Position numbers and translations under genes: made by a program
Assembly: GCA_964030785.1 (NCBI GenBank)
Contig: OZ034975.1
Location: 18,895,142 to 18,959,141, forward strand
Direction of reading: 5' to 3'
Length of the DNA: 64,000 bases
Source: Siderastrea siderea
Lineage: Eukaryota; Cnidaria; Anthozoa; Scleractinia; Rhizangiidae
The notes under the pieces: model-generated
Seen by the model: only the letters and a program-made list of their open reading frames with translations
Database searches by the model: none
What the model was told of the DNA's origin: nothing
Part shown: piece by piece, positions 34,272 through 45,061 of the stretch
How positions within the stretch are numbered: the stretch's first letter is position 1
How the letters are laid out: each line of letters opens with the position of its first letter

Positions 34272-37200
34272 TTAAAGACTACCACTGTCCTCCGTATTTC
34301 GGTTTTTCCCCGCGGACACTTCTTGTCTTGGGTAATTTCCGGAACTTGACCCCGCAGAGTTTATCTGATGGTACTGCACCCATGCCAACTTAGCAACCCT
34401 CTCAAACTCTGGTAATGATAATGGTATTACTTTATTACGCGTGCGTAATCCGTTTGATTGGCCTTCATTTCTGCTGCTTTCTTCCTCCTCGTGGTCTTGT
34501 ACCTTGAGACTGCGTTCTTCTAAACCAGCGATGTGACAACGAGCCTGCCGGTCAAAAGCAACGCGGGCTGTATGTTCGAGACTGGCCTCATTCGGATCAT
34601 CAGTGATGTTGTTGTTTGCTGTAGCTTGTCTTGTTCTCTGACGTGGAATATCCAGTTGGGCCCTTTGTATTTGATTTGTCTCTTGGAAGGATCTTCCTCC
34701 ACATGGATCTTTGAAAAGCTGCTTCAGTGCCGTGCGAAATCTTTTGTTTCGGAAACAGTAGATGACAGGATTGATCCCGCTGGAGAAGAAAATGCTGAAT
34801 TGGGCTAAGAAAATAGGCCACCAAGTTACTTCAGAGCTGTAACGACGCCACATTGCAAAAACAACGGGCGGAATATAACACAACAAGAACGCCAGTATTG
34901 TAATGGCCACAGTCTTGGCAGCCTGGATATCCATTTTTAGTCTGGCCACGGCCTGGAGTTGAGGGAGATGCAGCTGTTTTCTCTATGTATAAAAAAAAAT
35001 CAAATAGGTAACAAAGATTCAGTCTAAATATCTAACACATTTTACAATTTGAACTATTAAAACCACAAGCGCGAGTTTTCTATCCGTTGAGGCAATCCCA
35101 ATTAAAAATGTTTCGTTTCCTATTTCCCGACCTACTCAATATTTTCTTGTGAAAAATTAAGGAATAAGAAATTCCCGATTCCGCATCGTTTGCTTCCTTA
35201 TTTCGCGGGAGTTTTCAAGTTTTAATATGCTTTGTGTACACCCTAATGTGAGTCTGACATCTTATACTACTGTCGTGAAGAATCTTTAATTGATCGCGGC
35301 TTGTTGAATCTTTAATTGATCGCGGCTTGTTGAAAGCGAAAGTGAAAATTAAATTTCGTAGTAAGTATATAACTAAGGCTCGAAGCATTTTACTGGGGTG
35401 GCCTGATCTCCCTACTGCATACAAAATTTGTTTAATTACTCAAGGGTGGTCTCATTTTCGATAAATTACCCTACATAGTTTAATCACACGTGGGGAAAGC
35501 TGTAAAAAGAACAATAATACACTTTTCCCTTCAGGCTGTTATCAATTTATCTTCTTTCCAACTACATGTACCAGCCGTTATAGCTAACAGCCAAAAATAC
35601 CAGCCAATTTATCTTCTTTCCAACTACATGTACCAGCCGTTATAGCTAACAGCCAGAGGGTGGTAGTTGTAAGAAATAATTCCATTTTTTGCGGTAGCGT
35701 GGTTTTGTATGAAATCATCGCGTTCTAAATTAATAACGACGAGCTGGAGACTCCGGCTGAACTGTACACTTCTCACAACAAAGCACAACAACCTTTCAAG
35801 TTGTTTGACTTATGGACTGTCAAGAAAGGACCGTACAGCTGAGTGGTATGCACGTTCATCAGTGGCACCCAACGGTTCATTTCCGAAAATATCTGATCGG
35901 AAGGCCTAAAATCGCCTGAGATGTTTGGATTTAATTGCAGTGAAAGCTAGAGATTTCTTGGGCGAAACGTCACGTAGGACTTTCGTAACAAGAGAACTTA
36001 TTAGTTCCTATTGTTTTCGGAGGGACAAATATGTCATTTAGAGTGCAAAATAAGGTCAGCTAGTATTTTTGGAGAGCCATTAGCAGCTCGGAAATTCGGC
36101 GGATAGGATTATGTTTCCTAAAATTCTCTGAGACCTAAATTTTCCGCTAAAAAATCCGAACAGATCAGTCTGCATTAGCTTACACAAATATGCCTTTAAA
36201 AAGCTCTGAAACAATCTAGTAAAGCAGAAAATGATATTTCAAGTATTTTGCTAACATGTTCTCGTTGGGTGCCCCTGGTTCATCATGACAACTTATCACA
36301 TTGGCTTCCAGTCACTATTAAAGAGAGAAGCTGAGATAGCAAAATTATGGCGGAAAGCTTAGTCGTTTGGTTTGGCGAAGTGAGTGGAAACCGAATATTC
36401 AGACTTACTACCAGGTATCAGTAATAACTGATAATTAAACTGTGTGATGAAGTTCGGTTGAACCGAACTATTCCACTTTTAAACTTTTTATTGCGCTCTG
36501 AGTACAGGAAATTATTTTATTACTTTTTGAAATCATGTTTCCAGAGCAGGAAACAATATTTTTGATTAAGGATGGTCGCGCCGAAATCCTCCCAGGCGCA
36601 GATTTTTTAAAAAACTTCTGCTGCAGTTAGATAATGACCAACTCACGCCAGAACGGCAAAAAAATGAGGGGCTACAACGCTCTTTTCGGAGAAAAAGCGT
36701 ATCGAAGAACGTAGTGCTTCTAGAAGTTTTGGTCATGCTTCACTGCTCAGAATCAACATAAAAAAAGTAAAATGGAGAAGCCTAGATAAGGTCTGGGTGT
36801 TTAAGTATATCTCACCTTCAATTTCTTTCTCCGTACTGAACATAACACCAGAGTTCCCAAAACTATCGCGCACAAGATAAACAAAGTCATCGATGATGCC
36901 ACAATAGTCTTGTTTTTCTCAAAAATAACTTGGCGATATGTGAATACGTCAGCATTTTGAAGGTCAATTTCAAAGAGAGGCAAACAGGACAGTGTTACAA
37001 CTGCGAGACAGACGAGCCACTCAACAAGAACTATGGCCATGGCTTTTTCATTCGTCTTCCAGGTGAAATATCTGAGGTCGAAAGTCAACGCCAGAAAAAC
37101 ATTCACCAGGAGCATCAACATGGAGGCGAGATTAAGAAGGATGAACAGTCGGTTGAAAAAGGACGATAGAAACGCCAGAGTCTTTCCCTTGAACCAGCTC

Positions 37201-37424
37201 ACCTTTAGCACTCCATGCAACAAGTAAAACGGCAGGTTGATGAGCGAGTTGAGAAGATCTACCAGAACTAGATTGGCAATCAGAGTGTTTGCATAGTTGC
37301 GAAGCTTTTTGAACCGAGCGAGAATAGCGAGTACAAATAAATTGCCAACTACTGAGGAGACAGCCAGCGAAAAGAGAAGCACAGCCATGGATATTGTGAC
37401 GGAAAGGGGTTTTTCAAGATACAT
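34272..37424 (-). CDS. Class A (rhodopsin-like) G protein-coupled receptor, two coding exons
   Basis: Exon 1 is 36816-37424 (203 codons, ends KKLK/gtgaga); exon 2 is 34272-34982 (starts RKQLHLPQLQ). Together 439 residues in phase. TM1 has SSVVGNLFVLAIL (Asn1.50), TM2 NTLIANLVLVDLL (Asp2.50), TM3 ends LTFDLRYF (DRY-like), TM4 has the Trp (VEWLVC), TM6 FLLCYIPPVVF (CWxP-like with Tyr) and TM7 SSGINPVIYCF (NPxxY). No Cys is seen at the top of TM3 or in loop 2, so the usual disulfide appears absent. The single intron falls in intracellular loop 3. The ~150-residue tail is polar. Start chosen at the ATG at 37424; the frame is open 3 codons further. Ligand not predictable; upstream UTR exons may be missed. 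Confidence 0.88.
35279..35333 (+). repeat. 27-bp direct duplication in the GPCR intron
   Basis: GAATCTTTAATTGATCGCGG CTTGTT occurs twice head to tail. Confidence 0.85.
35543..35655 (+). repeat. 62-bp tandem duplication in the GPCR intron
   Basis: CAATTTATCTTCTTTCCAAC starts two identical copies 62 bp apart, running through TACCAGCCGTTATAGCTAAC. Recent event. Confidence 0.85.
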
Positions 37425-38323
37425 GATTTTCACGGCGAGATGAAAATGCTTAAGATATGGCTTTTAACTTAGCTTGGTCGTTCAGTAGAATTTCATATAC
37501 ACCTGGCGTTTTTGAGGTGACTGTCAAAACAAAAAGTACATTACAGTTTGCAGCAGAGTATGAATACTCACTCGAAACCGTTTATTTTCTAGTGATTATG
37601 ATTGGCTGTTTAAGTGAGCAAAATGGACTGAGATTAATCAGGCACACACTTGCATACAAACTACTAGTCAATGTAAAATTGAAATGTAAAACAAACGCCT
37701 AGTGATCAATTGTTCGTTTTACATCAAGGCTCGTGCGTCAAGGAAGATTTGCATTAGATCTAAAATAAAATGCACCTGTACGGCTGAGGTCAAAATTTAT
37801 CGAAGAACTATTCATTGAGGCAAATATATAGGAAAGACCATTCAAACCACCATATACCGCATCATGTTATTTGTTGCCCGAATTATAAGCATTGAGGTTT
37901 CGAAAGTATAGTGTTTTTGAACTGCTTAGCTTTTCTGTGTTCTGCTGTTGTGCCAGGAAACAATAACATTGGGGCCATTAGTTGGGTGTATGACCACAAA
38001 ACGATAGTAAAAATTGCTTCCGAAATTTTCAGGCCAATAAGGCCATTTTCATTCTCAAAAGCGGCATTATTCTTCGTTTTGTTTTGGTTCTAAAATCACA
38101 TTATTGCTTTTGTTAGTGGCCTGTTTAACCTGGTTTAGCGGCCAGAGTTAATAGCATTTATTAACATCCGACTGAATTATACGTTTAATAATATGCCTGT
38201 AGTGAAGGGAAGAATTGGAAATAACACTAATTAGTATGTAGACGAATAAGAAGCGATTTCGTTAAACATTTGGATAAAAAATACTGCGCTAAAATGTTTC
38301 TCATATTAAAAAAGTTAAAAAAA

Positions 38324-38370
38324 AGAAACGACGACGTTTCGACGTTCAACTTAAACGTCATTATCAAGTC
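38324..38370 (-). ncRNA. Hammerhead-like motif in the Penelope terminal repeat (left arm)
   Basis: On the - strand: CTTGATAATGACGTTTAAGT then TGAACGTCGAAACGTCG. GACGTT/AACGTC form stem II and GAAACGTC follows, as in dimeric minimal hammerheads of Penelope elements. The core TTGATAA departs from CUGAUGA, so activity is doubtful. A mirror copy is at 39580-39625. Confidence 0.4.
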
Positions 38371-38455
38371 AAAAGATAAGTGTCTGTTTCAAAGTATAAA
38401 TACTAGATAAATAATGCATCATTAAGAAACTAATATAAAGTGTAAGAATGTTAGT

Positions 38456-38737
38456 TCAAACAAAGAGTTTTGGACGAATGGAATCGGCCTGGGTGTTCAA
38501 GCTTGGATTGATTTCTTTTATGAAGAGCATCTCATAAATCAGGCACTCAAACTTCGTTTGGCACTTGCGAAGAATGCGAAATTGGCTTTCTTTGGGGTTA
38601 CCTAATTGCCCATGAGCTTCCACAAGGTGTTTACCGATGGCCGAGTTCTTATGTTCAACAATGCGCTGGTGGAGATGTCGGGCTGTATAGCCCACATAAT
38701 CTGCATCGCACAGATCACATAAAAACGAACAAACCAC
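38456..38737 (-). pseudogene. GIY-YIG endonuclease domain of the Penelope-like element
   Basis: Reads VCSFLCDLCDADYVGYTARH and LHQRIVEHKNSAIGKHLVEA, with CxxC linker Cys pair, YVGYTARHLHQR core and conserved KHLVEAHG. The domain nicks target DNA to prime reverse transcription. It is in the same frame as the RT fragment upstream; a single TAA after PPIVNQ separates them where family members read through with a Gln-type codon. The translated region otherwise has no break. Confidence 0.85.
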
Positions 38738-38740
38738 GCG

Positions 38741-39220
38741 TTATTGATTTACGATTGGCGGCTTTATTTCTTTTGGCTTGAGATCTTGTTCCAATTTCTT
38801 GCTGACGAAAATCGGTTCAACGATAGTACCGATCTCATGACTGAGATCTTTCATTTGCCTTCTAACCGCATTAGCTGATATTTGATCTTTGAAAGGAAGA
38901 CTGATTCGTACAACGGAGCTGTCTTTCACCTGTTTCACGTCGGCTCCTAAGGAAATATCACGAACGAAATTGTTAATGGTTGAATTTATGAGAGCCACGG
39001 GATATTGGAGTCGAATAAAGATGCCGCGTAATCTGTTACATTCTTCGTTGAAAGCTTCAGTTGTAGAGGATAAGGAATGTGCACGGTGGATCATTGTTTT
39101 CAGCAAGCATTCTTTGTAGCGTTTATCCGTGTGGCTTTGGAAATGTAGTAGTAAACCCGTATTGGTTGGTTTCCTATAAACCTGTGTTTCAATCCGTGTG
39201 CCATTTTTAATAATTTATTT
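38741..39220 (-). pseudogene. Penelope-like reverse transcriptase, C-terminal fragment
   Basis: The frame reads LLKNGTRIETQVYRKPTNTG, then LLLHFQSHTDKRYKECLLKT, MIHRAHSLSSTTEAFNEE and on to KEIKPPIVNQ. VYRKPTNTGLLLHF and the RAHSLSS block are typical of the last part of the Penelope RT before the endonuclease linker. The RT catalytic YADD part is absent. Frame ends at a TAA directly before the GIY-YIG frame (38456-38737). Confidence 0.8.
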
Positions 39221-39229
39221 TTAATAATT

Positions 39230-39581
39230 ATGTGATCTGTGCGATGCAGATTATGTGGGCTATACAGCCCGACATCTCCACCAGCGCATTGTTGAACATA
39301 AGAACTCGGCCGTCGGTAAACACCTTGTGGAAGCTCATGGGCAATTAGGTAACCCCAAAGAAAGCCAATTTAGCATTCTTCGCAAGTGCCAAACGAAGTT
39401 TGAATGCCTGATTTATGAGATGCTCTTCATAAAAGAAATCAATCCAAGCTTGAACACCCAGGCCGATTCCATTCGTCCAAAACTCTTTGCTTGGACTAAC
39501 ATTCTTACACTTTATATTAGTTTCTTAATGATGCATTGTTTATCTAGTATTTATACTTTGAAACAGACACTTATCTTTTGA
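39230..39581 (+). pseudogene. Inverted partial copy of the Penelope GIY-YIG domain
   Basis: Same peptide on the + strand: GYTARHLHQRIVEHKNSAVG through KECQ-like KCQTKFECLIYEMLFIKE and NTQADSIRPKLF. It differs from the - strand copy at a few sites (AIG/AVG, RIL/SIL). Lacks the RT part, so it is a truncated inverted repeat. Confidence 0.85.
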
Positions 39582-42539
39582 CTTGATAATGACGTTAGTT
39601 GAACGTCGAAACGTCGTCGTTTCTTTTTTTTAACTTTTTTAATATGAGAAACATTTTAGCGCAGTATTTTTTATCCAAATATTATATAGGCACCGATGAT
39701 ATACCAGGATTTTTCCAGTGAGGAAAAATTCGTTTCCAGTGAAGATGTACGATTTTTATCTTTCACATGTGAAGATATCACGGTTGTCATGGCTACTTCA
39801 GTCTCAGCCAATGAAATTTATAAAATTTACATGCCATATTGCTATAATATCCAGAATACATATAAACGCTACTTATTTTCTCTATTTTTAGATTAAAATT
39901 CCAACTGAATGTGCGAAAGATCTATATTTTATTAGATTAATTCAGCGAATAAAGGATTAGTCCAAGAAATCGTTATCTTGGTATTTCATCGGTATCTGTA
40001 CACTAAACAGAAAATTACATGGCCGCTTGAGATAAGACATTTATCTTCTCGTGCTGAAAAATGGTTCACTCGTTCCCTGCGCTCACTCGTGAAATATTTT
40101 TCAACACTCGAACATAAATTTTCGTATCTCCGCGCGACGATGTAATATCCTCTATTTTATGAATTTTATAAATTGCCTAATAAGATTTAACAGTAATTAG
40201 TGTTAAACCTCGTATTTCTCGACAGTTTGATGGAATAAAACAGTCAAGAGATAAAGTGATTTAAAGGGCCTTTACTGTCATTTACGTAGAGCGATAGCTA
40301 TATTGGATTTTTTATTCATTTCTCTATGATCAGCTTACAGTTGTCATTCTTGAATCATTCCGGAATAAGCCTCATGCTGCAATGATCATGTGCAACCCCG
40401 TGATTACACTCAATGAAAGTTTTTGGCTGCATGCCATGTGTCGAATTAGCACAATTCAGACAATTCTTGATTCACACCTTGCTGTAATTTATTTAGACTG
40501 CTATCACCTAAAATAAATGTGTATCATTGGCAAAAAACGGAAAGGATAGGTCTTGTGAACTTTTGCATATCCCCTTAAGGATACTTAAATTTTGCGACTA
40601 TGGAACTGGTGTTTTTAGCTAGTATGTTAATTGTGCGATTTTCCACAGACTTCGCCATGGCAAAACAAAAAATTAAAAAAAAAAAAACATGTCGGTGTTT
40701 GAAAATTGATAAATGAACGATATTCTCATTGTTGAGTTTAACACAAAAATTAACAAACTGCCCAACTTAGCCGGATGCGTCATATGGCCGAGTTGTTCGG
40801 ACGTGTATTTTGAGCGGAGCGTCTTTCGCTTTTCTTATTTGATATTTCTTTGGTAAATTTGGGGTTTAGTCCGTTGTCAAATGATGTAGAAATCTGCGAC
40901 GACTAATGGCACGCATCGTGTAGTCGAAAGAACAAGCGTGGACAGAGAGGCTGAGTGGAAGAAAAGGTAAGCGTTGGGAAGAAATCCAATGTGGTGGACA
41001 GCAGAGAAGAGGAGACTGAAATGAACCAAGAAGAGATAAAAAAGATGCTGGTCGGAATACTGAAAGAGACATCTCAATGCTTTTAACGGAGGACCAAAGA
41101 CACTTTCGAGCTGAAATCTGCGCTTATTGCAAACCGAAGGGTGACTTGCTGCAAAATTTTAATTGAAGTGATTCGATATTTTATTTTTCTTCCCCTTTTT
41201 TTCCCTGACAGACTAACCCACTTACGATCGGCTTGGCAAAAAAACAAGTTTCATATATGATTTTTTTTATTTTTTGCCCTCGCCCCACATTTCGACCAGC
41301 CAAAGGGCGAAAAGGGCTTTAAACATGCGGACAGAAAAGGCTACCGAAACGCTTGCTACGCAGGCTACGGTTAAGCGAAAAGGATTTATAGCATTTATTA
41401 ATATCTGAATGAACTATACGCTTCAAAATACGCCTGCATCGACGAGAAGGGCAACCATATTAACCTAAACTTGAAAATAAACAATAAGACGAATGGCGTG
41501 TAGTGTTAAGTCTCTTATTTCCCCAAAATTTGATAGAATAAAACAGTCAAGAAATAAAATGGTTGAAAAAACCATTATTATCCTTTACGTTGAGCGTTAG
41601 CTATAATGGATTTTTAACCTATTCTTTTATGATCAGCTCGCAGCTGTCGCTCTTGAAATCATTCCGGACTAAGGGTGCGTTTTTTTGGGAGAAATTATTT
41701 GTATTCCATTCTAGTGTAACTCTAGGGAGAGAAATATCATTCTGATATAAATATCGCGTGCCCTCCAACCTGTCTTGTCATAACAAAATAATCCTTTTTC
41801 GGATTTTGCGTTGTTTTTTTTTTTGGTGTCGAAGAATCCATATGATCTTGGACCACAAATCCGTTTTCGGATTTCCCCCCCCCCCCCCTCAAAAAAAAAC
41901 TCACCCTAAGTCTACTGCTGTGCCTACTGCTGAGCCTGCCTCTAAGACTACTGATGTGCAAAGCCGTGACTGTTTTCATTTTACTCAATAAGTTTCTCTT
42001 CAAGCTGTGTGTTGAATTAACCCAATTATTGATTCACAACTAGTCTAAAATAAATTTGTATCATTTGCAAATAAGACAAACGATAGATCTTCCGAACTTT
42101 GATTATACCTTAAGCATACTGAATTTTGCGATTGTGGACACAGTGTATTCGGCGAGTATGTTAATTATGTTAATTTTGAAAAGGCAAAGGCGACAGACTT
42201 CAGTGCGTGAGAAAAAAGCAGAGATAAAGAGAAATTTGTTTGCTGAACGAAAAATTCTCATTGTTGAGTTTAACACAAAAATTAACATACTGGCCATGTT
42301 TTATTCACGAACGGAGAAATGGAATTAAATGCACAATCACGATGCAATCACAAGGGCTGTTTCTTCAAAATTGGTTATTAACAGTTATACACGTTTCACG
42401 CACAGCGATGCGATCAACGAAGCAGTCTTCTTTCTTGCGCAACCTGCAGAATTGGGTAATTTTCCCGAGGACAACTTTACTGCGCCAACTAATTTTCGCG
42501 GTTTGTCAAAACAATCGCGAACATTTGTTGCCGCGATAA

Positions 42540-42640
42540 ATAGCTGCCTCACGGTATCATTTAAATGCACGAGGAACAAAAGAGGTCTTAATATTGAACC
42601 TTGAGGTATGCAAATTGAAATATAAATCAGACTGTTACTC
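42540..42640 (-). pseudogene. Non-LTR (LINE) reverse transcriptase fragment
   Basis: Reads ICIPQGSILRPLLFLVHLND, matching the RT motif PQGSILGPLLFL(V/I)YIND of jockey/CR1/RTE-type LINEs. Only this motif is recognisable; the remaining frame to 42385 is not RT-like. Confidence 0.6.
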
Positions 42641-42785
42641 AGAGCGGAAACTTTGAAAGCCTCACCGCTAAACAAGTGAGCAAATCGTTACAACAATCAC
42701 ATCAATTGTACGTTTTGTAAACACGTTTTGATTCATAAAATAGAAGAAACAGACTTAGTCGCTATGAACATTTAAATATCAGTAT

Positions 42786-43066
42786 TTAGTATAAATCTAC
42801 TGGCGTTCTATCATAAATGCTGCAATCTGATTGGCTACCCTACTCACTATCTATTCCGTGATAGATAGTGAGTAGCGAAAAGGTGAGTGGCAGGCACGGT
42901 CTTATACTTCAAAATAACGGTGCAATGATGTAAAACTTTTCACTTTAGTGGAATGTTAATCGAGATTTATACTAAAACAATTAGATTATTCGCTCTCGAC
43001 TTCTATGCGTGATAGTTGATAGTCAACTATCACGCGATAGAAGTCTCGAGCTCATAATCTAATTGT
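42786..43066. mobile_element. Composite foldback element with two hairpins
   Basis: Outer inverted pair TTTAGTATAAATCT (42786) and AGATTTATACTAAA (42963). Inside lies hairpin CTACTCACTATCTA/TAGATAGTGAGTAG (42840-42875), next to the phrase CTGATTGGCTA also seen in the 46.6-48.1 kb palindromes. A second hairpin of ~43-bp arms is at 42978-43066 (CTTCTATGCGTGATAGTTGA and its complement). Confidence 0.7.
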
Positions 43067-43257
43067 TAAATAGACAGCCCAGCAGTGCACTTTATGATTT
43101 GTTCCCACTCACAAGCTATCAGTTTTCGTACGTTATGAGTAGATTGGGTAATCAGATGGCCAAAAACGTGGTAGTCGCGGTAAAAAGATGGCTCAGGAAA
43201 ACGTGACTCTCTAAGTTTGTTTTGGTAACTTAATAACAATTTTAACAACCCACGGGC

Positions 43258-43640
43258 TAAGGTAAGGTAAGGTAAGGTAACTTTATTTAAACACGGTATT
43301 TCCTTCAGGTATACATTTACATTAAAGTATAGAAAAACTAACTTCCTAACTAATCTGAAAACTAAGATAAAAGAAACTAAAATAATAAAGATGAAAAGAA
43401 AACACCTGCTTTTCAAGGAGGCCGTGTGTAAAAACAGAATATCGCTAGTTAAATTATTTGTCAATCGAAATTTATGTCTCTTAATTTTCCCTTAAATATA
43501 CTAGGGGATGTCAATTGCCGCACCTCCAGAGGCAAGCCGTTCCATAACACACTACCGCTGTAAGAAAGACTGTCTATTTACATGTAAAAAAACAATTATA
43601 CCACTAGAGGATTTCATACCAAGTTGCTCACGAAGGTCTT
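43258..43640 (-). mobile_element. LINE 3' end (CR1/L2-like)
   Basis: The - strand frame reads SLSYSGSVLWNGLPLEVRQL and TSPSIFKGKLRDINFD, the usual C-terminal block (LWN.LP...I...S...FK..L) of LINE ORF2 proteins. It is followed by ~200 bp of 3' UTR and a short tail of ACCTT units (as AAGGT on the + strand at 43258-43282). 5'-truncated, with a break upstream of the block. Confidence 0.8.
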
Positions 43641-43862
43641 GATTTCGTGGTAAACGGTTGTAAACTATTCAAGAGTTTGTAAGCAAACAACTAACGAAGT
43701 AGTTTCAAAAATTATGTCTGGTTAATAAATTTATTTAGGAAAATGTTTCTATAAAGGTTAGATATACGCACTAAAATTATTGATCCAAGTGTGAAGGAAA
43801 CAGACAGCAGAACAGAGCTTCTTGTAAACAAATTTAAATAAAATCTCCATACAAAGTGGAAC

Positions 43863-44667
43863 TTAAGAAACTCTCATGACTGCAGCTTTCATTTCACTCT
43901 CCCTTTCCTTCTCAGATCTTAAATTCAACAAATCAGGTAATGCCAAAGCCGGGCAAGAGTATTCCATAGAGTGAGTTTTCCAAAAACGCATAGCAGCAAA
44001 AAACGTTTTCTTGTCCCGCTAATACTTCAAGAGATCTACACTGCAAAGTGCCTGCTACCATCGTCCCACAAAACAATAGCAAACAAGCTGCAGCAAATAT
44101 TTTAAATGTCTTACTTTTTATCCAACTATTGTAAAGCGAAGTTGGTTTCGTGCTTGCTTCGTCTCCGTGATCGAGCTGGGAGTTTATCGCAGACATGACA
44201 AGCAGTAATATAAGAAAGTCCGCCATTGTGACGAGGATGACTCTCTGAGGGACAAATTCGTGACTATGCCACCAAAAAACTGCTTCACCAGTGAATCCAA
44301 AGAACACTGCTACTGCCAGTAATGTTGTCAAAAGTCGGCGTTTATTTACACTGGGATGGCCAGGAGCTAACATCGCAGAAAATGCTACCATGTTGCAAAC
44401 AAGGAGAATTTTCATCGAAATCGTCAGCGTTTTCACGACATATTGATATTCTTCTTTCCGGGTATCAAGTCCTATCCACGCTTCGATGGTGGTTGTAGCA
44501 AGAATCGTGACTTGATAAATAAACTGGCAACTGATAAACGGCCGGAACTTTTGAAGAGATGTGTACTTGCTTTTGTTCTTTAGGCAGGTCAGCATCAGCA
44601 TTCGTACGTTGAAAAAGACTCCAGCCAAACCAACAGTTGATATCAAAAGCAATAGGATAGAACTCAT
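43863..44667 (-). pseudogene. Seven-transmembrane receptor-like gene, copy 3, C-terminus frameshifted
   Basis: Starts MSSILLLLISTVGLAGVFFN and stays close to copy 2 through QVTILATTTIEAW, KTLTISMKILLVCNM and ENSLYGILLP. There the frame slips: the open frame ends GFGIT-stop at 43933, while the next frame continues ALALPDLLNLRSEKERESEM to a stop at 43863, matching the family tail. So one small indel near 43945-43955 cuts TM7 and the tail. It may be a young pseudogene or a sequencing error, since the other ~235 codons are clean. Confidence 0.8.
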
Positions 44668-44829
44668 GATGGACGACAAAGCGTATGTTGCTGGAATGAA
44701 TGCTCTCCGCAGTTTGTAGTCAAAGTCAACAGCGAAGTCAACAGCGTTTGAACTTATCGAATCTTCGTATTCTGCTCAAACAACGAAACAAAGAAGTCGA
44801 GAGATCTACTGAATAATAGTTCTCATTTG

Positions 44830-44837
44830 TGACGTCA
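44830..44837 (-). promoter_or_regulatory. CRE-type site upstream of 7TM copy 3
   Basis: TGACGTCA, then TTACCTAAGTTGCG, 163 bp from the start codon of copy 3. Spacing and context agree with the copies at 26.9-30.4 kb although this gene is 14 kb away. Confidence 0.55.
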
Positions 44838-44938
44838 TTACCTAAGTTGCGTGTTATTTTCGTGACTTACCGTTATGTTGGTCATGGGAGAATGAAAATT
44901 GTTTCGGTCCTGATACCTCAGACGCCACTGCGTAAACC

Positions 44939-45061
44939 TAGCCTGCGCAGCTGACGTATTATCAGCGCACGAAGCTCCATTCCCCCCCGAGGCATCACAC
45001 GCTCGTTCTCTCGGCTGCGTTCTTGTCTCCACACAAATAATCCCGCCAGCTGCACAGGCTA
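44939..45061. mobile_element. 123-bp MITE
   Basis: TAGCCTGCGCAGCTG at the left and CAGCTGCACAGGCTA at the right are inverted (one mismatch). It sits ~100 bp upstream of the CRE of 7TM copy 3. Confidence 0.7.

Larger units (their letters stand above)
38268..40201 (-). mobile_element. Penelope-like element insertion with inverted partial copy
   Basis: About 1.93 kb flanked by the direct repeat GTTAAAC (38261-38267 and 40202-40208). From left: inverted arm 38268-38720 (terminal repeat plus GIY-YIG coding DNA, - strand), a unique 0.5-kb middle with reverse-transcriptase end, then the arm repeated inverted at 39230-39680. A further 0.5-kb segment (39681-40201) has phrases like GAAAAATTCGTTTCCAGTGA and may be a separate nested element. 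Penelope copies with inverted partial ends are known. The element is 5'-truncated: most of the RT is missing. Confidence 0.8.
38140..42290 (+). repeat. Two diverged copies of a local duplication (A split by the Penelope element)
   Basis: Copy A: 38140-38267 plus 40202-40765. Copy B: 41375-42290, uninterrupted by the insertion. Shared phrases: ATAGCATTTATTAA, GATGGAATAAAACAGTCAAG (A) with GATAGAATAAAACAGTCAAG (B), ATGATCAGCT, AATCATTCCGGA, ATTCTCATTGTTGAGTTTAA and ACACAAAAATTAACA. Copy B shows what the site looked like before the insertion. No convincing gene is in either copy. Confidence 0.7.
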
